Of a stretch of 61,899 nt of DNA, positions 1-8,765 are shown one piece after another. The stretch is from Akkermansiaceae bacterium UBA6138 (GTDB taxonomy: Bacteria; Verrucomicrobiota; Verrucomicrobiia; Verrucomicrobiales; DEV007). The notes under the pieces were generated by a model. The model did no database searches and was not told the DNA's origin. It saw only the letters and a program-made list of their open reading frames with translations. The stretch's first letter is position 1. Every line of letters begins with the position of its first letter. Both the position numbers and the translations under genes were made by a program. The DNA is taken from NCBI GenBank assembly GCA_002422425.1, contig DIVG01000041.1:1-61899 (forward strand). Reading direction: 5' to 3'.

Positions 1-63
1 GACCGTGGTGATCGCGGCGACCGTGATGATCGAGGCGGCGGCAAACGCTATCGCAGCCTTTGA
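1..63 (+). CDS. 3' end of an RGG-rich protein (partial)
   Basis: The window opens inside a reading frame that ends at TGA 61-63. Its last 20 residues are a low-complexity tail of D-R-G-D and G-G-G-K-R units ending in Y-R-S-L. Such basic/acidic RGG-like tails are common at the C-terminus of DEAD-box RNA helicases and small RNA-binding proteins. The body of the protein lies outside the window, so the family cannot be decided. A convincing intrinsic terminator follows 32 bases downstream, which supports a real gene end here. Confidence 0.6.
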   Translation, partial: DRGDRGDRDDRGGGKRYRSL

Positions 64-95
64 CCAGGAGCCTTCAGGGATCTGAATTTTAACCC

Positions 96-128
96 GCCCC
101 CGTAGTGGTCTCCACACGGGGGCATTTT
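96..128 (+). terminator. Rho-independent terminator
   Basis: GCCCCCGT (96-103) pairs perfectly with ACGGGGGC (116-123), extended by TGG/CCA near the loop, and is followed by ATTTT. It lies just downstream of the RGG-tailed gene and upstream of the desaturase, so it probably ends the upstream transcript. Confidence 0.75.
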
Positions 129-202
129 GGGCAAAACACCCCCGCTTTCTTCCCCCGAAGCCCTACGACCCTTTTTCCCACTCCTTAACTCAATATTTCC
201 TT

Positions 203-1324
203 ATGATTCCAAAACTGCCCTTAGATCGCATCAACTGGGTTTCCAGTATCTTTCTCATTGTCACCTTTTTCACTGCGGTCATTGGCACCCCGATCTATGT
301 TTATCACTTTGGGATCGATTTTTTCCAGGTCGCCCTTTTTGTGTTTTACTTCATCGCCACGGGGATGAGCATCACTCTCGGCTACCACCGTCTCTTCGCG
401 CACAAAGCGTTCAAGGCGGGGAAAACAGTAAAGCTGACAACCCTTCTTTTCGGGGCAAGTGCCTTTGAAGATTCGGCTCTCGACTGGGCATCGGACCACC
501 GCGAACACCACAAACATGTCGACCATGAAGAGGACGATCCCTATAGTATCTCACGGGGATTTTTCTGGGCGCATATGGGCTGGATTTTCTTCAAGCTTTA
601 TCCCCGCCCTCTCGCCAATGTTGCAGACCTCAAAAAAGACCCCCTCGTGATGTGGCAGCACAAGCACCACCAGCGCATCGGGTTCGCGGTTGGTCTCGTT
701 CTCCCCACTCTGATCGGATTTCTCTACGGCGGCTGGATCTCGGCTCTGGGCGCCTTCCTCATCGCCGGGGTAACCCGTCTTGTTTGCGTGCAGCACTGCA
801 CTTTTTTCATCAACTCGCTCTGCCACACGATCGGCAGCCGCCCCTATGACTCGGGAACGAGTGCGAGGGACAGCTGGGTGATGGCGATCCCGACCTTCGG
901 CGAGGGTTACCACAACTACCATCACTCCTTCCAGCACGACTATCGCAACGGGGTTAAGCCGTGGCAGTGGGATCCCACTAAATGGGCTATCTGGACACTC
1001 TCCAAGCTCGGACTCGTGACCGAACTACGCCGCGTGCCCGAAGAGAAGATCGTCCTCGCCGAATTGCGTGAAATGAAAATGCGAGCCGAAGCCCAGATCG
1101 CTACCGGCGGGAGTTCGAAGATCGCTTGCCCCACCCGGGAAAAATCCTACGCCACCCTTGTGGAACTCTCCGAGCAACTCACTGACAGCTACCTGGAACT
1201 TGAGAAGGCGGTAAGCGAACAGATCAAGATTTCAGGCGAAAAACTGCATCACTGGCGCCGGGTCGCGGCCGAGGTGGGCGATCAAATCTCTCACATGCGC
1301 ACCCTGCAGCCCGCCCTCGCCTGA
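203..1324 (+). CDS. Acyl-CoA/acyl-lipid delta-9-type fatty acid desaturase
   Basis: A 373-residue membrane di-iron desaturase that would introduce a double bond into a fatty acyl chain, adjusting membrane fluidity. The three histidine boxes are all present: HRLFAH at 62-67, HREHH at 99-103 and HNYHH at 237-241. Hydrophobic segments lie at about 12-32 and 42-60, and again around 160-195, as expected for the four-helix family. After the last histidine box there is an unusual charged, helical tail of about 110 residues (about 265-373) beyond the usual catalytic core. Electron donors are not encoded nearby. It stands alone behind a terminator. The family is certain; substrate form (CoA or lipid) and double-bond position are inferred. 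Confidence 0.9.
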   Translation: MIPKLPLDRINWVSSIFLIVTFFTAVIGTPIYVYHFGIDFFQVALFVFYFIATGMSITLGYHRLFAHKAFKAGKTVKLTTLLFGASAFEDSALDWASDHREHHKHVDHEEDDPYSISRGFFWAHMGWIFFKLYPRPLANVADLKKDPLVMWQHKHHQRIGFAVGLVLPTLIGFLYGGWISALGAFLIAGVTRLVCVQHCTFFINSLCHTIGSRPYDSGTSARDSWVMAIPTFGEGYHNYHHSFQHDYRNGVKPWQWDPTKWAIWTLSKLGLVTELRRVPEEKIVLAELREMKMRAEAQIATGGSSKIACPTREKSYATLVELSEQLTDSYLELEKAVSEQIKISGEKLHHWRRVAAEVGDQISHMRTLQPALA

Positions 1325-1375
1325 GCCTGACGACGATTTCCATCACTTTATTCCCTCCTACCCTCCTGATCCCTC

Positions 1376-2395
1376 ATGGCTGAATCGATCTCTCTAAAGA
1401 CGAACGTGGAGCTCGGCGTGGTCCCCACGCACATCAAGTTTGTCGGCGGGCTCGTCCCCGATGGAGAAGGTCGTCTCCCGCGGGGCGACGACGGCGTTCT
1501 CCGTATCGTGGCGGAGATGGCAAAACTCACTGCAGATTCTCCGGTTCGTATACAGAGCGCCCAGATCACCGTTTTCCCCGGAGTCCACGCCGGAGATACC
1601 GATGAGCTGATTAACGGGCTCCGCGCTCTCGGGCTCGAGGTTCACCTCATCATGATGGTGGGCGGGGCCGACCCGATGAACCCGGCCGATGAAGACGCGG
1701 TCGTGGAAATGCTCGTGTCGGGAATCGAGGTCGGGAAGAAATACGGCATCACCCAGGTCGCCTCCACCTCGATTGAGGAGTGGATGAAGCCGGGGGCGAC
1801 GCCGAAAACGGGCGCGGAATTTGAGGCCGCTGTCGCCCAGAACGTCAAAGCCCATTGCCGCGCCTATCGCGAGGCTGATATCGCAAACAGCTGTGTTAAA
1901 AACTGGCACATTGAGTTTCTTCGCGGGGGTGAATTCCAGACCTTTACCGACGTCGCGAAATGCTGGGAGTTTGTGAAAGCAGCCAACCGGGAGCTCGGCA
2001 CGAAGTTTTTCAAAATCATGGTCGATGCCGCGCACTGCGGCGACTCGACTCTGAGTATTCCCGAGAACGAATCCCTTATCGCCGAAATCGCCGCCGCTGA
2101 CGAGATGGGGATGTTTCACGCCTCGGCGAAGACGACACGAGGTTGTCTCAGCACCGACGATGGCTGGATCGGTGCCCTCCTTGCTGCCGCCGCGAAAACG
2201 GGCAAGCTGGAGTATGTCTTTGTCGAGCTCTTTCACCACGAAGACCCCGCCCTTGAAGGGTTGCGCCAGCTCGATCCCGGACATGGGATCGACACCCGCG
2301 ACGGTCGCACCTACAGCGAGGCGGTCGTTGACGGTGTCGTCTCAGTGGCACGCAGGCTGAACAATCTCGTGGCCAGGGGCCTGTTGAAAAGCTGA
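1376..2395 (+). CDS. Xylose isomerase-like TIM-barrel protein (sugar phosphate isomerase/epimerase family)
   Basis: A 339-residue cytoplasmic protein that reads as an AP endonuclease family 2 / xylose isomerase-like TIM barrel. Supporting features are the alternating hydrophobic strands, a metal-ligand-like Glu in WHIEFLRGGEF, the DAAHCGDS segment around 220 and the late HASAKTTRG and ELFHHEDPAL segments. Members isomerise or epimerise sugars and sugar derivatives using a divalent metal. It begins 52 bases after the desaturase stop on the same strand but shows no functional link to it. The next gene converges on it. The substrate cannot be read from the sequence, and the family call rests on general resemblance rather than a unique motif. 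Confidence 0.55.
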   Translation: MAESISLKTNVELGVVPTHIKFVGGLVPDGEGRLPRGDDGVLRIVAEMAKLTADSPVRIQSAQITVFPGVHAGDTDELINGLRALGLEVHLIMMVGGADPMNPADEDAVVEMLVSGIEVGKKYGITQVASTSIEEWMKPGATPKTGAEFEAAVAQNVKAHCRAYREADIANSCVKNWHIEFLRGGEFQTFTDVAKCWEFVKAANRELGTKFFKIMVDAAHCGDSTLSIPENESLIAEIAAADEMGMFHASAKTTRGCLSTDDGWIGALLAAAAKTGKLEYVFVELFHHEDPALEGLRQLDPGHGIDTRDGRTYSEAVVDGVVSVARRLNNLVARGLLKS

Positions 2396-2426
2396 GCCGT
2401 TTCTTTTCACCACAGGCACGGCCCTC

Positions 2427-3221
2427 TCATTTCGCGCCGATTTCCCGCAAAGCGGCAGCGATGAAGCGTTCGTGGGCATGCACCCGGCAGGGCAGATCCT
2501 GCTCGCTCGGCGTCTCAAAGGTATAAGAGTTCCGGCAGTAGCGCAGAAAAAGAAGAATGGCCTCGGGGTAACCGCCGCCGAGATCTTCCTCCACTACTCT
2601 TTCGAGGTCGCCGCTGCGGGTGAGGAGGCCCCGGTGAAAATCCGAGCCGTCGACAGTTCCGGCCATCTCGCGCGGGATGATGTCCTCACACGCGGAGAGC
2701 AGTTCATCACCCCGCGATTCGTCGCGGGAAAGCTCGTAGAGATAGATGCCGCCGGCATCGTAATCTTCGTGCAGATTCAGCGAAAGGGCGAAGCGGCGCC
2801 CCTCGAGAAACGCGGTCCAGGCTTTGACGAGCGGGCACCCGAGATTTTCAAAGCATCGGTTCAGGTCGAGCCCGCGATGGTCGCACCGCGTGTTCCCGAC
2901 GAGCCCGTGGGGATTGAGACAGGGAAAAATGACGACGGGGCGCGTTCTCAGAATGACCGGATCACTCTCCGCCCAGTGCAGCAGTCCCCACACGGGTGCA
3001 CATTCGTCCCCGTGTACCCCGGCACTGAGGTAGACGCCGTCGGACTCCCCGGCGAGCGCCTGATCGTTCTCGATCGCGATAACGGGAAAACCTCCCTCTT
3101 CACAAAAAATCGAAAACTTCAAGCCGGCCCGGGATGCGAGAGCCTCCCATCGCGAGAAGAGAACTCCGTAGTCATGACCGGAATGGGAAAAGACCCGCAT
3201 TTTTCGCCCGTTTACTTCCAT
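2427..3221 (-). CDS. M14-family zinc carboxypeptidase / MpaA-like amidase
   Basis: A 264-residue protein with the zinc-peptidase signature of the M14 family: HGDE (H70, E73) followed by the third zinc ligand H151 in NLHED, and a catalytic glutamate candidate E236 in FETPSE. NPHG and the R-G-L-D-L-N-R segment near 117-122 match the substrate-carboxylate region. There is no signal peptide, so it should act in the cytoplasm. The compact size resembles murein peptide amidase MpaA, which trims recycled cell-wall peptides, or desuccinylase-like members. Its start overlaps the end of the secreted hydrolase gene by 10 bases, so the two are translationally coupled and last in a three-gene operon. Exact substrate unknown. 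Confidence 0.75.
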   Translation of the reverse strand: MEVNGRKMRVFSHSGHDYGVLFSRWEALASRAGLKFSIFCEEGGFPVIAIENDQALAGESDGVYLSAGVHGDECAPVWGLLHWAESDPVILRTRPVVIFPCLNPHGLVGNTRCDHRGLDLNRCFENLGCPLVKAWTAFLEGRRFALSLNLHEDYDAGGIYLYELSRDESRGDELLSACEDIIPREMAGTVDGSDFHRGLLTRSGDLERVVEEDLGGGYPEAILLFLRYCRNSYTFETPSEQDLPCRVHAHERFIAAALREIGAK

Positions 3222-5194
3222 GTTTCATCAAAAAACCCGGCCCGGATGATACGCCCGGGGGCGAGGGCGTCCGGATCGCGGTCGAGCCCGATTACGGCCC
3301 AGTCGGGCAGTTTCGGATTCTGCTGGGAGTTGGTTTTGTCGTGTCCTTCCCGGAAAGTGAGACCGCTGTTGAGAACGACGTAACGGTCGGGATTGAGAGG
3401 ATTCGGGAAAACGAGGACAGGAACATGGTCCGAGGTCGAATAAGTCTCACCCCTCAGAGTAAAAGAACCGCGGCCCCACTGCACCGGGAGTCTTGAGGCG
3501 ATCTCGGCGATGAGAGGATTCGTCGCGGGATCCCCCCAGAGAACAAGGTTGGCCTCCGCAATGTCGCCCGAATCGACCTCTGCAGCCGATTTTTCGGGCA
3601 ATTCACCCCTCATAAGAACACGCCAGCGTTCGCGAAAGTGGTTCAGCTCGAAATCGAGCCAGCGCGCCGCCTTCTCTTCGGCGGGGAGCAGCTCGGGCGC
3701 GACGACGAGGAAACGGGTCATGAAGGCGTCATCGATCGGTCCCTGCACTCCGGGTCTTTTCCCGGTTCGAGCCGGTTCACCCCAGGTCCATTTCCCGGCC
3801 CCACCTTCCGGGCGAATGAGAGAGAGCGAGTTCACCGGAAAGCCAGGATCATCGGCGATGAGAGTCTCCCCGCCGATGCGGAGCAACGTCCCCGCAAGAT
3901 TCCCTGCGGGGCCGGCGCTAACTTCAAAAGCGCTGACGCCACGGAGATCGAGGACAATTTCTTTCTTTGCGTCGTCCCTCGCGGCAATCACCTGCGCCTC
4001 TTCCCAGTGCTTCGCCAGCCCGCTGAACCGGATCCAATCATAACCCGGGTAACGCAAGGTCGGGGTTTGCCACTCGATTCGCGCGGCCGGACGCCGCCGC
4101 CCCTCCGCCCACGAGTCACTGAGCCAGAGACGGATCTCGTTGACGGATTCTTCGCTGTATTGGTGACCCATCCCCACGCCGATGACGTGGCGCAGGGTAT
4201 GCCCGACTTTGGCCAGTTCCCGTGCCATAAGATCAGCAGAAGCCTTTTGTTTGTCATCGGCGCCCGAGTAGGAAAGGAGCGGTCCATTCAGGAAATTCCG
4301 CACGTAGTTCGGGACATCGTAGACTTTCCAGAGGGCCTGCTCGTAATCGGGGGGAAAGTTTTCCGGAAGGATGTTATTGTATTCCCTCGTCTCAGCGAAT
4401 CCGGCCCCGGTATGAATGGCGCAGAACTGATCGCGGTAATGCGCCCCGATGTGCCACGCCCCCGCACCGCCCATGGAAAATCCGGCGAGGATGATGCGCT
4501 CGGGATCAACGGGATAGTCGGCCTTGACCGCCTCAATCGCCTCTAGAACATCAATTTCCCCGGCGTGCTTCCACCCGACGCAGTGACGTCCGAAGGGATG
4601 GAGGATGATGGCCTCCTGCTGGTCTTTGAGGAATCCGCCGAAGGCCTGGCTTTTACGGCGGCATTGTTCGAGAAAGTGAAGGTCGGTCGTCTTGTCCGCA
4701 CGCCCCCGGAGCCAGACAAGCAGCGGGACGGGACGTGACAGGTCAAGGGTTTCCGGTATCTCAAGGCCATAGGGTTGATAGGACCGATCGATCGAGGACC
4801 GATAGCCCCGAACGACGAGACCTTTTTCGGAAAGCCAGGGCCGGGCGTCCTCCTCGTCCAGAAAACGGTAACGCTCGTCGGCGAGGTTCAACATTTCCGC
4901 GGCGAGGGGAATCTCTTTGTCCGCGTAAAACTCATTGTGCCGCAGAGCGAAATCGACTGCTTTTACAAGAACCGCAACGTCCGCGACATGATCTTTGTGC
5001 TCAATCTCCCAGATGCGATCGGCGTAAGCGGCAACACGAGTCTCGACCTCGACCCGCACATCGGGCGGGACGGCAACCGTGCCCGGGGGTGGAAGCACCC
5101 GCAGGATCGGCGCAACCGGCTCCGCAGCAGACCGCATCGCCGGGGCCGCCAGGGCGAGCAGGAAAAGCAGTTTCGGGATCCGCGGAAGATCCAT
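3212..5194 (-). CDS. Secreted alpha/beta hydrolase (prolyl-oligopeptidase/esterase-like)
   Basis: A 660-residue exported hydrolase. The first 24 residues form a signal peptide (LLFLLALAAPA core, cleavage near RSAA-EP). The alpha/beta-hydrolase nucleophile elbow GFSMGG is at 238-243 (S240), with an acid candidate in SGADD (about 311-314) and the histidine H344 in GMGH. This resembles PHB-depolymerase/feruloyl-esterase-like and S9-type secreted enzymes. The roughly 300 residues after the catalytic domain have no motif I recognise. Its ATG overlaps the stop of the upstream membrane protein by one base (TGATG), and its end overlaps the M14 peptidase gene, indicating a co-translated operon. It could be an esterase or a peptidase; the sequence does not decide. 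Confidence 0.75.
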   Translation of the reverse strand: MDLPRIPKLLFLLALAAPAMRSAAEPVAPILRVLPPPGTVAVPPDVRVEVETRVAAYADRIWEIEHKDHVADVAVLVKAVDFALRHNEFYADKEIPLAAEMLNLADERYRFLDEEDARPWLSEKGLVVRGYRSSIDRSYQPYGLEIPETLDLSRPVPLLVWLRGRADKTTDLHFLEQCRRKSQAFGGFLKDQQEAIILHPFGRHCVGWKHAGEIDVLEAIEAVKADYPVDPERIILAGFSMGGAGAWHIGAHYRDQFCAIHTGAGFAETREYNNILPENFPPDYEQALWKVYDVPNYVRNFLNGPLLSYSGADDKQKASADLMARELAKVGHTLRHVIGVGMGHQYSEESVNEIRLWLSDSWAEGRRRPAARIEWQTPTLRYPGYDWIRFSGLAKHWEEAQVIAARDDAKKEIVLDLRGVSAFEVSAGPAGNLAGTLLRIGGETLIADDPGFPVNSLSLIRPEGGAGKWTWGEPARTGKRPGVQGPIDDAFMTRFLVVAPELLPAEEKAARWLDFELNHFRERWRVLMRGELPEKSAAEVDSGDIAEANLVLWGDPATNPLIAEIASRLPVQWGRGSFTLRGETYSTSDHVPVLVFPNPLNPDRYVVLNSGLTFREGHDKTNSQQNPKLPDWAVIGLDRDPDALAPGRIIRAGFFDETWK

Positions 5195-6165
5195 CAGATC
5201 CGGTCCTCCGTAATCGGATCGATCCAGGCAAAGACCCGCCCGGCTTTGAGGAGAGCTTTATACTCGGCCGGGAATCGGCCGAAGATAGTCGAAACCTCGA
5301 AATTCACCGTAACGGTATCGTAGGTCCCGGCATACTCGCCGCCTACGGTTTCGGAACCGTTCCAGCGAAAGGCAGTTGCCTCTTCGAGAGTCACGCTGGC
5401 GGCCTCGCCCCGACGAAGGCTTTCTTTAACGGCAGCAAAACGCGGATCGTCCGTCGAATCGGACGACGAGGGGGCCTCCGTCCTGCCGGTGAGCAGGGCA
5501 AGACGCGACGGGTCCGCCTCGACGAGCTTGCGGGCGCGATCGCGCTTCGCCTTAACTTCCGCTCTCTTTACATCCACAAACTGATTGTAACGAGCCTCGA
5601 TACGCTCGCGGAAGTCGGTCTTCTCAATCGGGAGTTGCGTGCTCATCGTCGGATTCGCGAGGCTGGCAACAACGATTTGGTTGTCGGCGAGCCTCACCGG
5701 TTTCAAGGGCGTGCCGGGCGCGACACTGCTCGAACCGGCTACCTGGCCGTTGATAACAAGCTCAAAAGCGATTGTCTCTGTGGCGGTAACCTCTGCGGGA
5801 AACGCATTGGGCGGGACATTGCGCCACTGGTCCACAATCGTCAAAAGCGGCACAATCTGCGGCATGGGATAGCGAAGTTCGAGGAGTTGTTCGAGCTCTG
5901 ACTTCGGCTTCGGGGCCACGGCAGCCGGAGCGGCGGCAACCGGCTGAGACGCCTGCGGAACCGGCTCCGGAACGACGACCGGGCCCGGGGAAGGCCCGGT
6001 CGGCCCGGTAACAGGCACCTCTTTTTCGATAACGCGCGCATTATCCGTTATGGATTCAACCGCCGGGTCGCGATCAACGAGGGGCTTCAGATACGGTTCG
6101 TAAAAAAACCAGGCAGCGGCGAAGAGGCCGCAGACAACGAGGAGGGTGGGGAAAAATCCTTTCAT
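5194..6165 (-). CDS. Membrane-anchored protein of unknown function, first gene of hydrolase operon
   Basis: Chosen start ATG 6165 gives 323 residues beginning with a single hydrophobic anchor or uncleaved signal (FFPTLLVVCGLFAAAWFF). A longer frame upstream would collide with the fmt promoter and start, so it was rejected. A proline/alanine-rich linker (about residues 48-85) separates the anchor from a domain with beta-rich stretches and a charged helix (about 200-240). I do not recognise the family. Cell-envelope location is implied by the anchor and by coupling to a secreted hydrolase through a TGATG overlap. A candidate promoter sharing its -35 with fmt lies upstream. Confidence 0.7.
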   Translation of the reverse strand: MKGFFPTLLVVCGLFAAAWFFYEPYLKPLVDRDPAVESITDNARVIEKEVPVTGPTGPSPGPVVVPEPVPQASQPVAAAPAAVAPKPKSELEQLLELRYPMPQIVPLLTIVDQWRNVPPNAFPAEVTATETIAFELVINGQVAGSSSVAPGTPLKPVRLADNQIVVASLANPTMSTQLPIEKTDFRERIEARYNQFVDVKRAEVKAKRDRARKLVEADPSRLALLTGRTEAPSSSDSTDDPRFAAVKESLRRGEAASVTLEEATAFRWNGSETVGGEYAGTYDTVTVNFEVSTIFGRFPAEYKALLKAGRVFAWIDPITEDRI

Positions 6166-6208
6166 GGTTTCAACTTGAGTGGGGCGAGAGAGGAGAAATC
6201 GTCTTTCC

Positions 6209-6236
6209 CTTTTAACCCGCGCTGAACGGATTGCAA
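6209..6236 (-). promoter_or_regulatory. Candidate promoter of the hydrolase operon
   Basis: On the minus strand TTGCAA (6236-6231) and TAAAAG (6214-6209) are separated by 16 bases, ahead of the ATG at 6165. TTGCAA is palindromic and also serves as the candidate -35 of the divergent fmt promoter. Confidence 0.4.
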
Positions 6237-6259
6237 GCTGCTGCGGAATGGCATATTTC
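6231..6259 (+). promoter_or_regulatory. Candidate fmt promoter
   Basis: TTGCAA (6231-6236) and TATTTC (6254-6259) are separated by 17 bases, about 40 bases before the fmt ATG at 6299. The -35 hexamer is shared with the divergent promoter. Confidence 0.4.
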
Positions 6260-6298
6260 TTTTGACCTTGCACACTCCGGCCCTTGAGTAGTGAGAGT

Positions 6299-7267
6299 AT
6301 GCGTATCATTTTTATGGGAACCGGGGACATCGCCATCCCCACTCTGCAATGGCTCATCAGGCATCAGTCGACCCGACCCGACGGCGATACCCTCGTCGCG
6401 GTCTACACCCAGCCCGACAAGCCGGTCGGCCGAAGGCAGATCCTCACCGGGCCGGCGATCAAGAGGCTTGCGGAGAGTCATGGTATCCCGGTAAGACAAC
6501 CCGAAACTCTGCGGGAAAACAAGGAAGCGGTTGCCGAACTCGCCGCCTTCCGCCCCGACCTCGCCGTGGTCATGGCCTACGGGCAGATTCTCCCGCGCGA
6601 AGTCATTTCGACCCCCTCGATCGCCTGTGTCAACCTCCACGCCTCACTCCTTCCCCGTCACCGGGGTGCTTCCCCGATCCAGGCGGCGATTCGCGAGGGA
6701 GACAATGAGTCGGGCATGACCCTGATGCACATTGTGCCCAGGCTCGACGCCGGAGCCATGATCCTCAAGGAGGCGACCCCCGTCCGGCCGGACGATACCG
6801 GCGGCAGCCTCCACGACAGGCTCGCGATACTCGGCCCGCGGCTTCTTGAAAGGGGCCTGCCGCTCTTTCTGGATGGGCAGCCCGCTGCCGAACCACAGGA
6901 CGAAGCCCTCGTGACCTACTCGGGAAAGCTCCTTCGTGACGATGGCGAAATTGACTGGACGAAGGACGCGAGCTCAATCGAGCGGCTCATCCGCGCCTAT
7001 GACCCATGGCCCGGCACAACGACTTTTGTCACGCTCGGCGGCGAGAGAAAAAAACTGAAAATCCATCCGCCCGCCACCGTGACAGCGGGTAATGCGAGCC
7101 CTCCCGGGACGGTTCTCGAGAGCAGCTCCCGCCTCGTCGTCAATTGCGGGGACGGGGCCATCATTCTTGAGGGCGATCTCCAGCTCGAGGGGCGCAAACG
7201 CCTTAGTGCCGCGGCGTTCGGGCGAGGGACACTCATCCCTCCCGGGACGATTCTCGGAGCCTGGTGA
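6299..7267 (+). CDS. fmt: Methionyl-tRNA formyltransferase
   Basis: Transfers a formyl group from 10-formyltetrahydrofolate to initiator Met-tRNA. The 322-residue product starts MRIIFMGTGD, the usual Rossmann opening of this family. It contains the SLLPRHRGASPIQ loop and catalytic residues N112, H114 and D150, followed by the C-terminal OB-fold domain (from about 205). I chose ATG 6299 over an in-frame TTG at 6284 because GAGAG precedes it and it gives the family's standard N-terminus. It heads a plus-strand set with pyrH and frr (gaps of 62 and 67 bases), so genes for translation initiation, pyrimidine supply and ribosome recycling lie together. Confidence 0.95.
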   Translation: MRIIFMGTGDIAIPTLQWLIRHQSTRPDGDTLVAVYTQPDKPVGRRQILTGPAIKRLAESHGIPVRQPETLRENKEAVAELAAFRPDLAVVMAYGQILPREVISTPSIACVNLHASLLPRHRGASPIQAAIREGDNESGMTLMHIVPRLDAGAMILKEATPVRPDDTGGSLHDRLAILGPRLLERGLPLFLDGQPAAEPQDEALVTYSGKLLRDDGEIDWTKDASSIERLIRAYDPWPGTTTFVTLGGERKKLKIHPPATVTAGNASPPGTVLESSSRLVVNCGDGAIILEGDLQLEGRKRLSAAAFGRGTLIPPGTILGAW

Positions 7268-7329
7268 GATTGCCCTTTGAAAATCAATCCAATTGGCGGA
7301 GGTTCAGCCAATAACGCAGCGCCAAACTC

Positions 7330-8046
7330 ATGTCCAAAAAGTATAAGCGGGTCATCCTGAAACTCAGCGGCGAAGCCCTCCGCGAACCGGGCAGCGAAGA
7401 CAACATTTCCCCCGAGATCGTCGAGGGAATCGCCCACCAGATCAAGGCAGCCGCCCGGACCGGTCTGGAGATCGCCATCGTCGTCGGCGGAGGCAACTTC
7501 TGGCGCGGAGCCGCTGCCGCCGGCCGGGGCATGGACCGGGCTACCGCCGACTATGTCGGGATGCTCGCCACGGTCATGAATTCCCTCGCGGTCCAGAGCA
7601 TGCTTGAGGCCGTCGGCGTCCCCACGCGAGTGCAGTCCGCCATCGAGATGAAAAACGTCGCCGAGAGCTTCATCCGTCGCGTTGCCATTCGTCATCTTGA
7701 GAAAGGCCGCGTTGTCATTTTCGGTGCCGGTACCGGCAACCCCTTTTTCACGACCGACACCACCGCCGCCCTGCGCGCCAGCGAGATCGGTGCTGATGTA
7801 ATTTTCAAGGCCACTAAAGTAGACGGCGTTTACGACAAGGATCCTAACAAGTTCAGTGACGCGGTCCGCTACGACACCGTCACCTACAACGAGGCTCTCT
7901 CCCGAAACCTCAAAGTTATGGACGGAACCGCCTTCACCCTGTGCCAGGATAACGCCATCCCCATCGTCGTTTTTGACATGACTCTTCCCGGCAACATTCA
8001 ACGGGCCCTTACCGGCGAGAATGTTGGCACAGTTGTGTGTGCCTGA
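7330..8046 (+). CDS. pyrH: UMP kinase
   Basis: Phosphorylates UMP to UDP in pyrimidine nucleotide synthesis; a cytoplasmic homohexamer of the amino-acid-kinase fold. The 238-residue product shows the family motifs KLSGEAL at the N-terminus, VVGGGNFWRG, the UMP-binding segment DRATADYVGMLATVMN, GTGNPFFTTDT and KATKVDGVYDKDP. Length is typical. It lies between fmt and frr; pyrH-frr adjacency is very widely conserved, and supports the assignment of both. Confidence 0.97.
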   Translation: MSKKYKRVILKLSGEALREPGSEDNISPEIVEGIAHQIKAAARTGLEIAIVVGGGNFWRGAAAAGRGMDRATADYVGMLATVMNSLAVQSMLEAVGVPTRVQSAIEMKNVAESFIRRVAIRHLEKGRVVIFGAGTGNPFFTTDTTAALRASEIGADVIFKATKVDGVYDKDPNKFSDAVRYDTVTYNEALSRNLKVMDGTAFTLCQDNAIPIVVFDMTLPGNIQRALTGENVGTVVCA

Positions 8047-8113
8047 GCACCGTCGGTTGATTTCACGCGATGCCGTCCTAAAATAACAGATTCAATCAAG
8101 ACCGAACAAGCCC

Positions 8114-8680
8114 ATGGATCCTGAAACTTTTCTCCTCGAAACTGAAGACGCGATGGAAAAAGCGGCCGACTTCGTCTCTCACGAGATGGCCACCATCCGG
8201 ACCGGTAAAGCGAGCCCCGCTCTACTCGACAACATCAACGTGCACGTGCCATCCTACGGCACGTCCATGCAGCTGAAGCAGATCGCCCTCGTCTCCGCAC
8301 CCGAGCCCCGCCTCCTCACAGTGCAGCCTCACGACCCTTCGGTGATGCAGGACATCGAGCGCGCCCTTCGCGAATCCAAACTCGGAATCAATCCCTCAAG
8401 CGACGGACGTCTTATCCGCCTGCCCATCCCCGAACTGTCCGAAGAGCGCCGTCGGGATCTCGTCAAAGTGATTAAGGATATGGCCGAACAGGGTCGCATA
8501 CGAGTGCGCGGGGCGAGAAAGGATGCGATGGACAAGCTCAAAGCCGCCCTCAAGGAGAGCACTATCACTGAAGACGATTTTCGTGACTTCGAAAAAGAAG
8601 TCCAGTCCCTCACAGACAAACACGTCAAATCCATCGACGCCCACTTCGAGGCGAAGGAGAAGGATGTGATGACCGTTTAG
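8114..8680 (+). CDS. frr: Ribosome recycling factor
   Basis: Works with EF-G to split post-termination ribosomes. The 188-residue product has the standard two-domain layout: a long three-helix bundle and a small beta domain. Diagnostic segments are IRTGKASPALLDNINV, the QPHDPSV loop, GINPSSDGRLIRLPIPELSEERR and a C-terminal helix ending KHVKSIDAHFEAKEKDVMTV. The mature length matches the family (about 185). It follows pyrH by 67 bases on the same strand. Confidence 0.97.
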   Translation: MDPETFLLETEDAMEKAADFVSHEMATIRTGKASPALLDNINVHVPSYGTSMQLKQIALVSAPEPRLLTVQPHDPSVMQDIERALRESKLGINPSSDGRLIRLPIPELSEERRRDLVKVIKDMAEQGRIRVRGARKDAMDKLKAALKESTITEDDFRDFEKEVQSLTDKHVKSIDAHFEAKEKDVMTV

Positions 8681-8765
8681 TCCGCGCGGGACATGAATCG
8701 AAGCGCAGCGGAGATAGACGGAGTGAAACGAAGTCAATCATGGGGCATGGGTCACGAGGATAAAA

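Noticed and set aside
2396..2426. Terminator between the converging isomerase-like and M14 genes
   Set aside because: Only a five-base GCCGT/ACGGC pairing without a T-run was found.
8681..8765. Short frame from ATG 8693 overlapping the hexapeptide protein start
   Set aside because: It has no known motif and runs out of frame into a supported gene; the AG-rich linker has loose repetition only.
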